Below are positions 1 to 11,191 of a stretch of 64,000 nucleotides of DNA, in pieces; position 1 is the first letter of the stretch, and each line of letters opens with the position of its first letter. The notes beneath the pieces were generated by a model that was given only the letters and a program-made list of their open reading frames with translations, had not been told where the DNA came from and did not search any database. A program made the translations under genes and the position numbers. This DNA comes from Chrysaora quinquecirrha (Eukaryota; Cnidaria; Scyphozoa; Semaeostomeae; Pelagiidae), in NCBI GenBank assembly GCA_014526335.1, contig JACTAT010000049.1, forward strand, positions 2,726,258 to 2,790,257. The letters are read 5' to 3'.

Positions 1-96
1 AGACTTTGTTCGTTTCCATGGTAAAAACTTCTGGGATCTCAATCATACACAGTTGCCAAAGACAAAGGAACTACTGTTCACAGGAACAGAAGACAA

Positions 97-222
97 TAGG
101 GGTGTACCGGAATTCTGGTCGGCCGGAAAATCCGGCCGGAATTTTTATTTTTTCCAAAATCCGGTTCCAGCCAGATCTTGAAGATTTTAGTCGGATTTTT
201 GCCGGAATTCATGAACACCCTA
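97..222. mobile_element. Short hAT-like MITE
   Basis: A 126-bp unit begins TAGGGGTGTACCGGAATTC and ends GAATTCATGAACACCCTA, so its ends are imperfect inverted repeats of about 18 bp. The interior contains CCGG-rich tracts that stand out from the AT-rich flanks. TAGGG(G)TG ends are typical of hAT transposons. I could not read a clean 8-bp target duplication (flanks are gaagacaa and aaacaaga), so the assignment is tentative. Confidence 0.45.
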
Positions 223-661
223 AAACAAGAAACAGCACGAAAATATCCTCCAAAGATGTTAAATAGTTAAAAACTATAAAAAACTATTACAGTGAATCTC
301 TAAACCATCCAAATTGAAACAACAGTTAGATAATTTTCTTCATTTAGCTTTTGAACCAATGGGTACTCTCTATACTGCCATTCTCAGCACTGCAACTTCA
401 GAAACTCAAACTTAAGTTTCTTATTTTTTCAAGACGTGGAATGCTGTATAAGCTTCTATCTAAATAAATTCAGAAATACACAGCAATAATTGGGGGGGGG
501 GTCTCAAAACATTAGATTCAACAGTTGCGAGTCCTCTATGTGGAGTGCCTGTTTTGAATGTGAAGGAATACATTTCCATATGGCTCTAGGCAAAAAAATC
601 ATCAGCTAATTATAACAAGAAAAAAGAAATAACAAAAATTCTAAAAATCTATGAATAGCGT
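223..661. other. No gene recognised
   Basis: AT-rich intergenic sequence. The only notable item is a run of ten G near position 491. No coding signal was seen on either strand. Confidence 0.5.
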
Positions 662-1015
662 TCAAAGTTTACCAAGGTTATGGTGTAAAAAAAGCAATTT
701 CTCGCCATTTCGAGGAAGGAGCCTTGACCTCTTTTCTTCAAAAATATTTCCTGCTTCGGAAAACAGCCTCTCTGAAACAACACTGGATGCTGGCGTCGGC
801 AAGAACTGTTTTGCCAGTTTCGCAAAACGTGGAAATGATGAATGGTGCTGTTTCCACCACAAAAATGGGCTTTCATTCCTCTCTATTGCAGGCATATTCA
901 AATAACCTTCCATTTCCGCTACTAATACAGAAAGGGGTACATCTAGAGAGGAATTGTTTCTTTTTCTCTTTTGAGACCCACTTCTCAACAGCTCACCACT
1001 GTCACTGTCTTGGAT
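662..1015 (-). pseudogene. hAT transposase, C-terminal dimerisation domain fragment
   Basis: The minus-strand frame ends with a stop at 662 and is open for about 115 codons. It reads as the hAT C-terminal dimerisation domain: a 'YLNMPAIERNESPFLWWKQH' block, then 'FPRFAKLAKQFLPTPASS', then 'SERLFSEAGNIFEEKRSRL'. The WW, LA..FL, PASS, SER.FS.AG and KR..L positions are family hallmarks. No DDE catalytic core or BED finger is found upstream (higher coordinates), and an in-frame TAG lies near 1020. It is therefore a 3' fragment of a transposase or the last exon of a domesticated ZBED-like gene. The fragment itself has no internal stop. The acidic, Ser-rich lead-in (QDSDSGELL) resembles the variable linker that precedes this domain in other hAT proteins. 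Confidence 0.85.
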
Positions 1016-1871
1016 AGAAAGCGTATTTGACTAATTTTTCAAATTTATTTTCATCTTTGAAGTTTCATTGGCCTTTGCGTTTCACAGCCCGTCCCTGACG
1101 GCCCTCGTTTTTGAGCCCCCGAGGCTCCCTCCTTCTTTATTACATATGTTTATGATACAAAAAATTGAATTTCCGTCAAAACTTATGCTCATTACTATAA
1201 TAATGAGCAATCTTGATGCTTTCATACAATTTTTCACCCATAAAGATCTCAGTATTAACTGCAATTTATTTCCATTCAATTAAGAAACTGTTAAGAATCT
1301 TCTAGAAGTAAAATTGGGCCAAAAATTAAGAAACGTCTTGAACTAGGCCTCGAGCCAGGTGTCTTATAAGAAAAACGTGTATTGAACAACACAACAATTT
1401 CATGTATTCAAAACAGTAAAAAAGCTAATAGTGCATGCTTAATTACCTTGTCCTTGGTGAAGCGTTCTGAGACTGTGCATTCAGCATTTCCATTGCCTGG
1501 CTAAGTAGCGAAGTGATGGGATTTTGACCTCAACCCGCCATGTTTCCACAGTGATTTTCTCTCGGAGTGCACAGCGCTTCAACTGTGGGACTGCAAAAGC
1601 ATGTTTCCAGACAGAGACTATTGTTCAAGAAAAACACGGAAAGTGTTTAAAAATGTAACACCCACTGAGTCATAAAATAAAGCGCCTTTGTTTCTTGAAT
1701 TTAATTTCATATATTGTTATTTGCTACTTCTTGTAACACAAGATGCACGGCACACTGCATGCATGAATTTATTTGAACTATCCTGGTCATTTGAGGGAGG
1801 GAATTCTATCGTAAAACAACATATGAATAATGTATAAAGATTGATAATCAACATGCAAAATCGCCAGTCCA
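1016..1871. other. No gene recognised
   Basis: AT-rich sequence with scattered short frames only. Nothing resembles a known domain on either strand. Confidence 0.5.
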
Positions 1872-2096
1872 ATGGGTAAAAACAAACGTCCAGGAAACAC
1901 CTCTCCCCCCACCTCCCATCGCCCCAGACGATGTGAAAACAAGAAAGGCCATTCCACCCCAGTGGCTAAACGAAAGTGTAGGCAATACACAGCTTGTGAC
2001 GAAAATAGACCCCATGACACAGCGAGAGTATCTTGCTTCATTTGCCAGCAAGTCAAGTGCTCAGACGGGGGAATAACATTTGTGGAGAAATGTTAA
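1872..2096 (+). pseudogene. Possible PiggyBac-type cysteine-rich C-terminus
   Basis: A 74-codon open frame ends in a Cys-spaced block, 'KRKCRQYTACDEN' followed by 'RVSCFICQQVKCSDG'. It is preceded by a basic, Pro-rich stretch and 'GHSTPV'. PiggyBac transposases end in a compact zinc-binding domain of similar spacing after a basic linker. Here that end is the only part seen, and it points in the opposite direction from the PiggyBac fragment at 2.6-3.2 kb, so it would be a separate insertion. An alternative is chance or another zinc-finger exon. Low certainty. Confidence 0.3.
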
Positions 2097-2579
2097 TATG
2101 CATATAAGCAAAATTTGTCAAATTCTGGTTCAATATGCAAATGAGGAATGACAGATTTATGAACTGGAAGTTGAAGATTGCCGAATCAAAGGTTGGTGGT
2201 TTCAAGAATGACATGATGATAACAGCAGAATGATGAAATGGGGGAATGTGGAATTGGGAATAGATGTGTATTTTTGAATTTTAAATTGAAGTACGACACA
2301 TCCTTGAATTAGAAATGCCACCACGAACTCAGGATTGAATTTTGCCAAATTTCATATTGAATGAATGCTAAAATCAGGCTTGAAAAAACACGAAAAAACA
2401 GGATCTGCATATTCCAAATTTTGTCCTATGAATTTTGTCATAGATGACACTTCTTACAATGTCGAAGCATTATTTGTTATAATTTTTTTATTACTGCTTT
2501 TTGTTCTGTTATACTGAAAGAAAAAACAACAATAAAAGCAAAATTGAAGTCTTTCGAATAGATAAAGAGTCAACAAAGT
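2097..2579. other. No gene recognised
   Basis: AT-rich spacer between the two putative PiggyBac remnants; nothing readable. Confidence 0.4.
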
Positions 2580-3225
2580 CTAGAGTCTTCGATTATCATG
2601 GAAGTTAAGAAAACAGTTTCCAGTTTTCACAAGGCACATTGCAATGTTGCATTTACAACATTTAATCCATGTGTATCCAGAACTGCATAAGTGGCATCTC
2701 ATTTGGCTTTCCATGTACAATGGAAAGTGATCAACCATGTCTAGCCTCACATTATCATCAGGTATTTTGACTGCTGCAGAATGATGCTTCTTCCTATCTG
2801 AAAGGGAAGAGCCGCATGGGCTAGAAGAGGGTCTTCCTCATTTATGCAAGACTTCCTTTCCTGATGCAAGAAGACCATTGGCAATCATTGTCTGGAACTT
2901 GAGTAAGCTCAAGACATCTTTCTCTGCAACCTCATTCTGGGTACAGTGCCTCCTATTCAGTAACCAGGCATTAACAATGGAGACTCCAATGCAGTAATAC
3001 ACAAGGTGAATGTACCACTTTCTTGTTCCAAGTTTGATTCTGTAGAGGGCTTGTCACATATCACAGATATCAACGCCTACCATGTGCTCATTATACTTCA
3101 TAACTACAAGTGGACAAGACACAGCAATCTCTTCTTTCCCCTTAGCCCTCCAACGTTTTACAGTTCCACCATCCTCTACGCCAAGAAAATTTGTTCGTAA
3201 GGATGGTAACTCTCTCAGTATGAAA
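2580..3225 (-). pseudogene. PiggyBac transposase, C-terminal fragment
   Basis: Reading the minus strand from about 3225 to the stop at 2580 gives a PiggyBac (DDE_Tnp_1_7) C-terminal half. The blocks are 'GGTVKRWRAKGK', 'VSCPLVVMKYNEHMVGVDIC', 'YRIKLGTRKWYIHLVYY' and 'NAWLLNRR'. A zinc-binding end 'HFPLYMESQMRCHLCSS...KCCKCN...CL...NCFLNFH' follows. 'YN..M.GVD' is the family's hallmark around the last catalytic Asp. There are in-frame stops after 'GVDICDM' and after 'GKEVLHK', so the copy is dead. The first two catalytic aspartates would lie upstream and are not visible. Codons are otherwise well preserved, suggesting moderate age. Confidence 0.82.
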
Positions 3226-4493
3226 AACGTCTGTGAAGAGGGTTTCCCTCTTTGCTTGCAAACAGCTTTGCAGACAAAAGGCAGCCAAAAGAAACTTAAG
3301 TGCAGGGATTGTTTATGAACTAATGGTGTGTGGACAAGCTTGTATACTAAAAAAGAAAAAGGTTCTACTGCTAGCTTTTCATAGCATTACAATATTATTG
3401 TTTAATTTTCTGTCAAACAATTTGTCTTTGTCTTGTTGTTGGTTGAAGCTTGAAATTCAAAATTTCCTTAGTTGAATCAGATTTAGGTCAGGTTAGTTTT
3501 TCTTGCACCTTGTTTTGAATTTGAAATTTTTAGAACAAGTCAGAAAGATCTCAGAATAGATGAACTCAAAAGAGCTCAACATAAAGAGTGAAGGTGAAAT
3601 GGTGTTTCAGTGCCAGTTGCTAGGATGTCACTAGTAGGTTAATTAATTGAAACTTCAGCCCTCCAAACTTGTAAGTAGCAGCTAAAGCATGCCAACTTAT
3701 AAACAAAAAAACAAGTTTCTCAATGGAAATAGTTATGCAGCTAAATACAGAGGAAATAAGAAACAAATATGAAAAAGTAACACTACATGCAAGATTACAT
3801 GTCAAATGATAAAAAGACGTCATTTTTCAGTGTACCATACTTTGTATGTGGCACTTCAAATATGGTAACTGTTGTTTGTTTACAAAAAAGAGATGAAGTA
3901 TAATAGAGTGTAATGTATGAGTGCAATGCAATGTAATAATGGCTTGAATTTTAAAATATGTATTTGAAAGGGGATCCTAGTTTTTTTTGGTTCATGAAAT
4001 GCTTTCCTGAATTTTTATAGATTGGTATGATATAAGAAACCCTATGGAAGCTGACACTTTTAGATGAATGACCAAGTTCTTTACATTTTTAACATCTCCA
4101 CCGAAATTTGGGCATCGGTTTTGCATTGTTTTTCTCCAAAAAAGCCACTCTGTTATGTTTTGCATTACTTGCTTTAAAGCATTGTAATAGCTGAAGCTTG
4201 TTGATCAATAAAACCATTTTGTAACAGAGTCATTCAAATTTTCCTAACCTTGCATGGTGAATTAGGTCATGTTGCCATTCATATTGGCTGTTTCATGAAC
4301 ATGGTTCATTAAGATGTGCATGTATGGAGCTACGTCTTTAGATTTGTAATACTTTGTGTAGCTCTTTACCAAATTTTTTCACATTGTCTTGGAATCTTGT
4401 AATCTGATTAGAATTTTTTTCTAGTTTTTGCATGTTATCAATTAAAACCAGAAAACTGTCCCAAACTTTCTGAAGTTTCTTAGCCCTTTCACC
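3226..4493. other. No gene recognised
   Basis: AT-rich sequence. Short frames on both strands show no recognisable domain. Confidence 0.5.
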
Positions 4494-6170
4494 TCAGAGA
4501 AAATCTGAAAAACTTATATATCTTAGAAGATTGTACTTACCAAGGCCAGTAAAGTCACAGTACATAAGTATTTTTGTATCCTTATCAACATAAAAGTGGA
4601 AATCATGCATCCAAAGTGACTTGACAAATTCTTCAAAGGCAGAAATTATTCTCATTTTTGTCTTGTCATAAGTTGTTAATTTCAGTACATTGTCTACTGT
4701 TTTCAGTTCTTTGATGAGTTCATGAATTAGTTGATCAGCAATCCGTAACAAGAGATGAAGGGAATCACGTAATACTCTAGTTATTGGGATACCTTCAAAT
4801 ATTGAGGCTGACTGCAGTTCAATTTCTTTAACTTGACTTTTCGCATGCTATTCTTTGAATTTTTTCCACAGTTCTGCCCTTTCCTCGATTCAGCATGGAG
4901 CATATAGGGTCTGTTTTATATCTTTCATTTGCTGAAGACAAACACCAGATGCAGGAGTAGTTTGCAGAGCATGAATTACATTTAGAAACTTGAAATCCCC
5001 CCTAAGATAGTATTGAAGCTGAAATTCGTTGCCCTTGTGATTAATTTACTTAAGGTGTCTAGCTCCTTCAATAATATCTTTTAGAGCTGCTTTCAAAGTA
5101 TTGTAATTTGCAGAGCTTCTGAATGTTGCCAAAAGATTGTTGCCATTTGCACTGCCAGCACCAGGAAAGTCAGGCAATGTAAATGTAATATTTACAACAT
5201 GGATCCTCTTGCCTATCCATGAACCATCACCAGATAATTTCAAACTTATTTGATCTGAATCAAATGCTGCACCCTTAAGAACCATTCATAAAAGATGGGA
5301 AATTGAATTGTTGAAATGCTAAAAAAACTACCACATATTTTTTTAATTTCAAATTTTTGATTCATGCTGTTTTTTTCTTTCTGGATGTGTTGCCTTCTCA
5401 GATTTTCGCAAAACATGACAAGCACATGGTAAGCTCCGTGACCGATTCCAAAACTTTCTCTAATGAACAAAAGCTGTTCAACAGTGAATGCAGAATTACC
5501 AGTGGAATAATCTTTTCTGTGTTTCTTATCCAGTTCAATTTCTTCAGGTTTGCCCTTAGGCTTTTTAATCTTCATACTTATTACTTAATTCCCTTCCATC
5601 TTCAAAAATTCTAAAGCTGTTTCATATGCTTCAACTTATATTTTCTTTTAGCCTATATTGTTGTGCCCTGCTATATTTTCAAGAAGTTTTTCTTTGTTTA
5701 ATCCTATAGGCTTTTGCTAACAATTTCTTTAATAACCTTCTTTTCAATGCACTATTTTCTTCCTCACCAATCTTAAGTTCATTCTCCAACTTTTGTGTAT
5801 TACATTTCTTTTCCTCCAAAGTTTCCTCTGCTCTTCATTTCCTGGATATATAATTAAGCTTTAGCTTGTATTCTGTATTTTCGTATTTTTCCAACAGTTG
5901 TTTATATTGCCTTCAACCACAACATTCCTTTACAGCTTTCATCATGTCTCTGATTTTTTCTCAAATCTGTCAACACGTAACTTTATAAGCCCTTGAAAAT
6001 TTGCTCTGATATCAAATCTCTCTTTTAGCACCATGCAAATCCTTTCTACCTGACTCTTCATTGATTGACCCATGACTCCATTTGTAGCCTTGTTAGACTA
6101 TGATCATATTTCCCTACCATGTCATTTGCAGCTCCTACAGCAAAAGCGCTAGGAAGTGATGTCAATCAGA
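4494..6170 (-). pseudogene. Decayed copy of an unnamed invertebrate multicopy gene (family C)
   Basis: Three minus-strand frames in order look like one broken protein. First, near 5.6-5.95 kb, a charged coiled coil ('KLENELKIGEEENSALKRR'). Second, 5575-5246, a segment 'LDKKHRKDYSTGNSAFTVEQ' followed by 'FIRESFGIGHGAYHVL'. Third, 5285-5046, 'SLKLSGDGSWIGKRIHVVNI' and 'NITFTLPDFPGAGSANGNN'. A later part at 4751-4494 has 'DSLHLLLRIADQLIHELIKE'. The SGDG.WIGKR..HVVN block followed by a 'D.LHL.LRI.D.L' block recurs, to my recollection, in many uncharacterised invertebrate proteins of no known function. Frame changes and stops (for example at 5046) show decay. It may be a transposon-borne gene. I assign no activity. 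Confidence 0.5.
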
Positions 6171-9100
6171 TAAATTTTTTACAAACAAATGATGCTAAAT
6201 TGCAAAAAGTCATATTTTATAGTATTATGTTGCATAAAGTCATATATTAGATAAACAAAAGATATTTTATTCAGAAAGAACCAGAAGACTACTAAGCTAA
6301 AAGCCAACATTAAGCTGGTCTTTTCTTCTTTTTTTCTGTAGTCCTCAATTGCTGAGTCCCTTAAACCTGGTAATAATTTATATCCTGTCACCAACATCTA
6401 TTTCCCTTTAAAATTGTATGACTATCCATGTATGACTATCCATAAATTATTTGACAGAATTCTTGGATATGATAAATTTTTACAAAGGAAGTAACACACA
6501 TCCCTTAAATAACATAGATAGCACACAATTTCATTCTCCTCTAAAGCAGCAAATGAAATTGAATGTTTTAGGTAAGTTGTGTCATCCCAACCAAAAATAG
6601 TGTAACATCTACCTTTGGCTTGGGAGTTGATTCATATTGTGCTGAGTTGATCATTCATATTGGCTTTCCTAATTCTCCTTGTACTCTTGGGGCATATTTC
6701 TAGGAAGCTGGCAGACCTGTGAAGAATAAGGGACCATCTCCAAATATTCCTTCTAAATTGCTTTCGAAAATTCGTACAATTATACGAATTGGATACGGAT
6801 TTTTACAAGGGTGGTACAAACTAATTCATACCAATTGTCTCAAAATTCATACCCAATTCGTACCAAATTTGTTTCAATTCATACCGAATTCGTTCCAAAT
6901 TTGTACAAACTTCGTTTCAATTTTGCTTTGTATGAATAGCTGGTAACTCATATTCATAGTTGTTTCTTAACACAGTCACTCTTATGATGGTGTTTTCTTT
7001 TATCTGCGTAAAATGAAATTTTCACATGGTAAGAAATTTCTATTACCTTAGATTTTGCAGAGTTTACATGCACGGTAAATATTTCTGTTCACTCTTGCTC
7101 TCAACAATCGTGATGTTGCTTAGGCAAATAAAGAGTAATAAAGAGTTATTACTCTTCCTATTGCCAGGATTTAGGTTTCAATTACCTAAAGCAACTTAAC
7201 ACTTTATGTCTTCTGTCTTGCTTCACTTGAGGCAGACATCAAAGAGGGGCATGCACTGCCCGGGTATGCCAGCAAATGGAGGGTTTCCTCCCTGCCATGC
7301 CCACAACAACTGCCAGCAAAACGAGGCCTAAAAGCTCACTGCCATGTGGTGTAAGATAGGAAAGGAATATTACGCGTGTGGATAGCATTCTCAAGCTACT
7401 TATATTTCTCTATATTACCTAACCAATCAGCTTCAGCCTTATCGAGGTGTCCTATTCCAAAAAAATCATATTATTTCACTTTTCTCCTTTAAGGAATTGA
7501 CCTTTAGAGGACCTTTACTTACTAAGCAGCTGCACAAGTCTAGACATGACATAATAATACAAACGTTTGTCTGATCAAAGTCTGTATCTATTATGAAACC
7601 TAACTGCGTTTATTTCAACTTCACAAAGCTTTAGCTCTTTTAACAAAGTTCTTTAACTTAAACGTAGCTTTATAGCTTGTAAGTCATTTGTCCTGTCCGA
7701 GAAACATATTCTCTTTGATCTCAATGTCTTTTTTTCTGCGCTCTCTCCAGCAAATAAACAATCTACTTTTAACTCCATGCCTTCTTCTTCTTCTTCTGCA
7801 CGGTAGATATAATCTTGTTTGGGTTCTTTCTTCATTTGTGGTTTTTTGTCTACTTCTGCTTGAGAAATTTGAAGTTTCGGATTTTTTTACAAACTCACTT
7901 GCATTGAGCTAGAGTCAAAACAGTGTACGGAATTGACTTTCATTTTGGATAGACACAGACCGATAAGCAAAATCTATAAGCAAAGCACATAGGCCGGATG
8001 GTGTTTCCTCTTTTTTTCTTGATTGTGCATTTCTTTTTCATTTTTTTAGCAAAAACTTACAAAAACTTTGAAAATTTTCATAAGCCTTTCTTGATTTTAG
8101 AGACAACCGAGTCCTTTATATTTCAGTTCCTGCAATTTAGGGATAAATATTTTTTAGAGACAATTTAGGGAAGATTTTTTAACCGCAAAATTATCATTTA
8201 GTGTCATTTTAGGAACAGGGAAAAGTTTTGACACTAAATTTTGATGGTGTCAATTTTTCCATAAAATTTAGTGTCATAGTAGGGTTGATTTAGTGTTAAT
8301 ATAGGGACAAATGTGCTTTATGGATTGCTAACACAAAAATTTATGGTCGTTTGGTTGTACTGTGTAGGTTTTAATTTTTTATGTTTTCGCTATCGTGTCC
8401 GCAAGTAAATGAATAGTCTTTGAGTTGAACAAAACTTAAAAATTGCAATGATACCTTACATTGCAATGTATCATGATATCTTTCATCTGTAAATTTTTCA
8501 AATTAGCTACTATACTGAAATTTAGCATCCAGCAATCCCAGACTGGCCTCAGATTGCTCTCAGAAAAGATGTCATGCACAGCACATTTGGCAATATTCGC
8601 TAAATTTTAGCTTTCCCTGTTAAAGAGAAGAATGAAATGCTTAACCCCCAGTTTCACAGAAAACAATGTGAATGACGACAATATGAAAGTCATAATATAA
8701 ATGCATGGCCCTGGTCAGCCATTGGTTTATTTTATGTTGTACGTCACAGGACATTTCTGCCACAGATGGACAGACTTGCCACGGCAAACTCAGCAAGAAC
8801 AAATTTTTTCATTTTTTTTGCATATTTAGGAAACTTTGGGACCATAAAATTTCATCAAAAAACTCAAATTGGTTCAAAATTTATGCCTTTAGGTTTCCAT
8901 CCGTGGGCCTATACCCATGCAAAGCCTTTGTTAGGCTAAACGCCACAATTTGTCCTTGAAATGACTACAGTAATTGGGTCTTTCAATATTGTTTTGTGAT
9001 AGAATAACTTGATCTTCATTTTCTCCATTTCTTTCTGAAAAATTGTCCTAATCATAAATTTCCTCGTTGCTAATTTCTTCATTTTCTTTGTCGCTGTCAA

Positions 9101-9829
9101 TGAAAACGTATTGGCCTCCTTGTTTTTCCAGCTTCTCTGGTTCGTCTACAAATCATTTGCTTTTTGAGTTGTACCATCAATTAATCTCCGATTCCTTTTG
9201 GAAATTTGAAAAAATTAATAATGATGGCTCTATGTTTTCGAAAGGTGCTCAGAATTAAATTGTCATGTAGCTACATGATTGATGTTCAAACTTCCTTATA
9301 TTTCTGAACGATATGTTACACTTTTTTTAATAAACAACTGGACTTTGGTCCAGCCCTCAGAGTTGCTTAACATATCTGGTATGTCACCCCTGGCAGAATG
9401 ACTGGTACTCCCAAAAATCCCTTATTTCAGCTCTTTTCTGGCTTCAAGATTTTTGTGAATATGTTAGACACATGTTGGACAACAATATTAGAATATGGTG
9501 TTCTCGATTTTGAAATATTTTCACACAGTTTTTGACGGGGTTATCATTGTCAGACGTTTCTAGAGGTCCTCCTTACATGTAAGATATGTTAAGGTAATTA
9601 AAGGAGAACACTGTGGTGCAGTAGAAATTGCTAATTCTTGTGATAACTATTGAAGGTTTTACATTTTCCTCATTTCAAACAAGGATAGATTTTCACGCTG
9701 GCCTTTTCTCCATAAAAGGGGGTTGCATCTTTTGTTTGGCAAGCTTCCTAGTGTTATAAAGGCAATATAAGAACAATGGATAACAATAGAGAATATAATA
9801 ATAAATTTACAATTGGCCAAGATATAAAT
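6171..9829. other. Long stretch without a recognisable gene
   Basis: About 3.6 kb of AT-rich DNA. Degenerate repetition of an 'AATTCGTACCAAATT'-like word occurs at 6770-6910, and of 'TTAGTGTCA' at 8195-8300. No frame on either strand shows a domain that I recognise, and no RNA gene was seen. Confidence 0.45.
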
Positions 9830-10045
9830 AAGAGAATAAGAAGAATTGAAGAAAATATATATAAAGAGAATCTGCGAAAATATTAAGAAATAATTAAGAA
9901 ATATTTTATAAAGCTACAATAACAGAATTAAGAAAATATATATATAGAGAATCTGCGAAAATATTAAGAAATAATTAAGAAATATTTTATGAAGCTACGA
10001 TAAAAGAATTCAAGAAATTATAGAGAGAATCTGCGAATATAAATA
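9830..10045. repeat. AT-rich tandem repeat, about 81 bp unit
   Basis: The word GAGAATCTGCGAAAATATTA recurs at 9866 and 9947, with a partial third copy at 10025, giving periods of 81 and 78 bp. It sits just upstream of the LTR retrotransposon and could be target DNA or an extended part of that element's LTR. Without a 3' LTR in the window the two cannot be told apart. Confidence 0.75.
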
Positions 10046-10288
10046 TAAAGACAAAGAAGTCTGAATAGAAAATATATCAGAACAAGATAGTATTCTGATA
10101 AATATTCAGATAAATATTGCGATTATAGGAAAGTCTATAGGTGCGAATCAAGGATCAGATTCAAAAGATTTTCGTAGCATAAACAAATAAATTGTGGCCG
10201 TATTCAGAGTAATGAATTTCTATTGTTGTTGTTATTTAGGTTAGTGAGTATCATGTCAGTTACAGGTTTACCAGGTCAAGGGTAACAT

Positions 10289-10767
10289 TGTGTAATGGAC
10301 CGAAGGTCTCTAAAGGTCTCTAGCATCATCTGATGTATGATGCCTGGGATGCCGAAGGTCCAAGAGTCGTGGTTCTCTATCGAATCAGGACCGTTACTCA
10401 ACTGTTACCCATTATCTGTAACTGGTGAACTTTGTAAGGTTCAGAGAATCTGACCTGACACGATATCGTCAGGGTGACCCCGATGGTGTCATTGATTCCC
10501 TTGGTTGATATAAGCCGAGTAGTTCCTCAGAAAAGGTTAGGCTTGTTCGGGGATAGCGAGCAAGCTTCACTGGCTTGAGGAACGGAGGTACTGAACTATA
10601 ATTTGACTATCCGATTAAAGAAAACGTGTGTAAGTACCTTAAAACTTATATTGTTCATTAATACAAATACACAACAACTGGACTGTCTTACTGACTGTCG
10701 TTTTACTGGCTTGCCTACACTCCTGTATAAGGAGGGGTGTTCCTTACCAAAAAGAACACACGTAACA
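10289..10767 (+). repeat. Putative 5' LTR
   Basis: Bounds are inferred from TGTGTAATGG at 10289 and ...CGTAACA at 10767, giving TG...CA ends, with a primer-binding-like site right after. A TATA-like GATATAAG at about 10507 and an ATTAAAG at about 10613 could serve as promoter and polyadenylation signals. The partner LTR is missing, so the left edge is uncertain by tens of bases or more. Confidence 0.55.
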
Positions 10768-10768
10768 C

Positions 10769-10786
10769 TGGTGCCCAGTGTGAGGA
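10769..10786 (+). promoter_or_regulatory. Putative tRNA primer-binding site
   Basis: TGGTGCCCAGTGTGAGGA starts one base after the LTR end, the usual place for a minus-strand primer site. Sites beginning TGG pair with the CCA end of a tRNA. I did not identify which tRNA. Confidence 0.5.
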
Positions 10787-10853
10787 CGCCCAGTAGGTAA
10801 GTAAAGACAGCACACACAAATACTACAAGTTACGCTACACTACAATAAAGTTT

Positions 10854-11191
10854 ATGTACTACGACGACGACTTCATTGCCGAACCGGTGTCTTCGGGCAC
10901 CGAGTCTATCTACTCGGACGACTGGGAGTTTCCCAACACCGATGACACAACTTGGCATCGGACACTCATCATGTTATACCCTGCGACAATTGCCGATGTG
11001 GTATTCGAAAGAATTTTTACGGAACCATTCCCGTGCAGAGTTCTATATATCCCGTTCATTGTTTAAAGACAGACTAAACAAGTAAGACTGTTTTATATTT
11101 TTCTTTTTTGTTGTGTGAGTAAAAAAGTTCGTAATTATTTAAGTCTTAAGTTAAGTTCGTTAGTACAAAGTAACATTAAAACCTTGTTTAA
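10854..11191 (+). other. Retroelement leader, possible gag 5' exon and intron
   Basis: An ATG at 10854 opens an acidic frame ('MYYDDDFIAEPVSSGTES'). A second frame downstream reads 'YSKEFLRNHSRAEFYISRS' and ends at a possible donor AACAA|GTAAGA (GT at 11082). A possible acceptor, AAATAG, ends at 11196. Splicing there would join into the gag frame, which has no ATG of its own before about 11402. This needs one frameshift between the two leader frames and is speculative. Confidence 0.3.
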
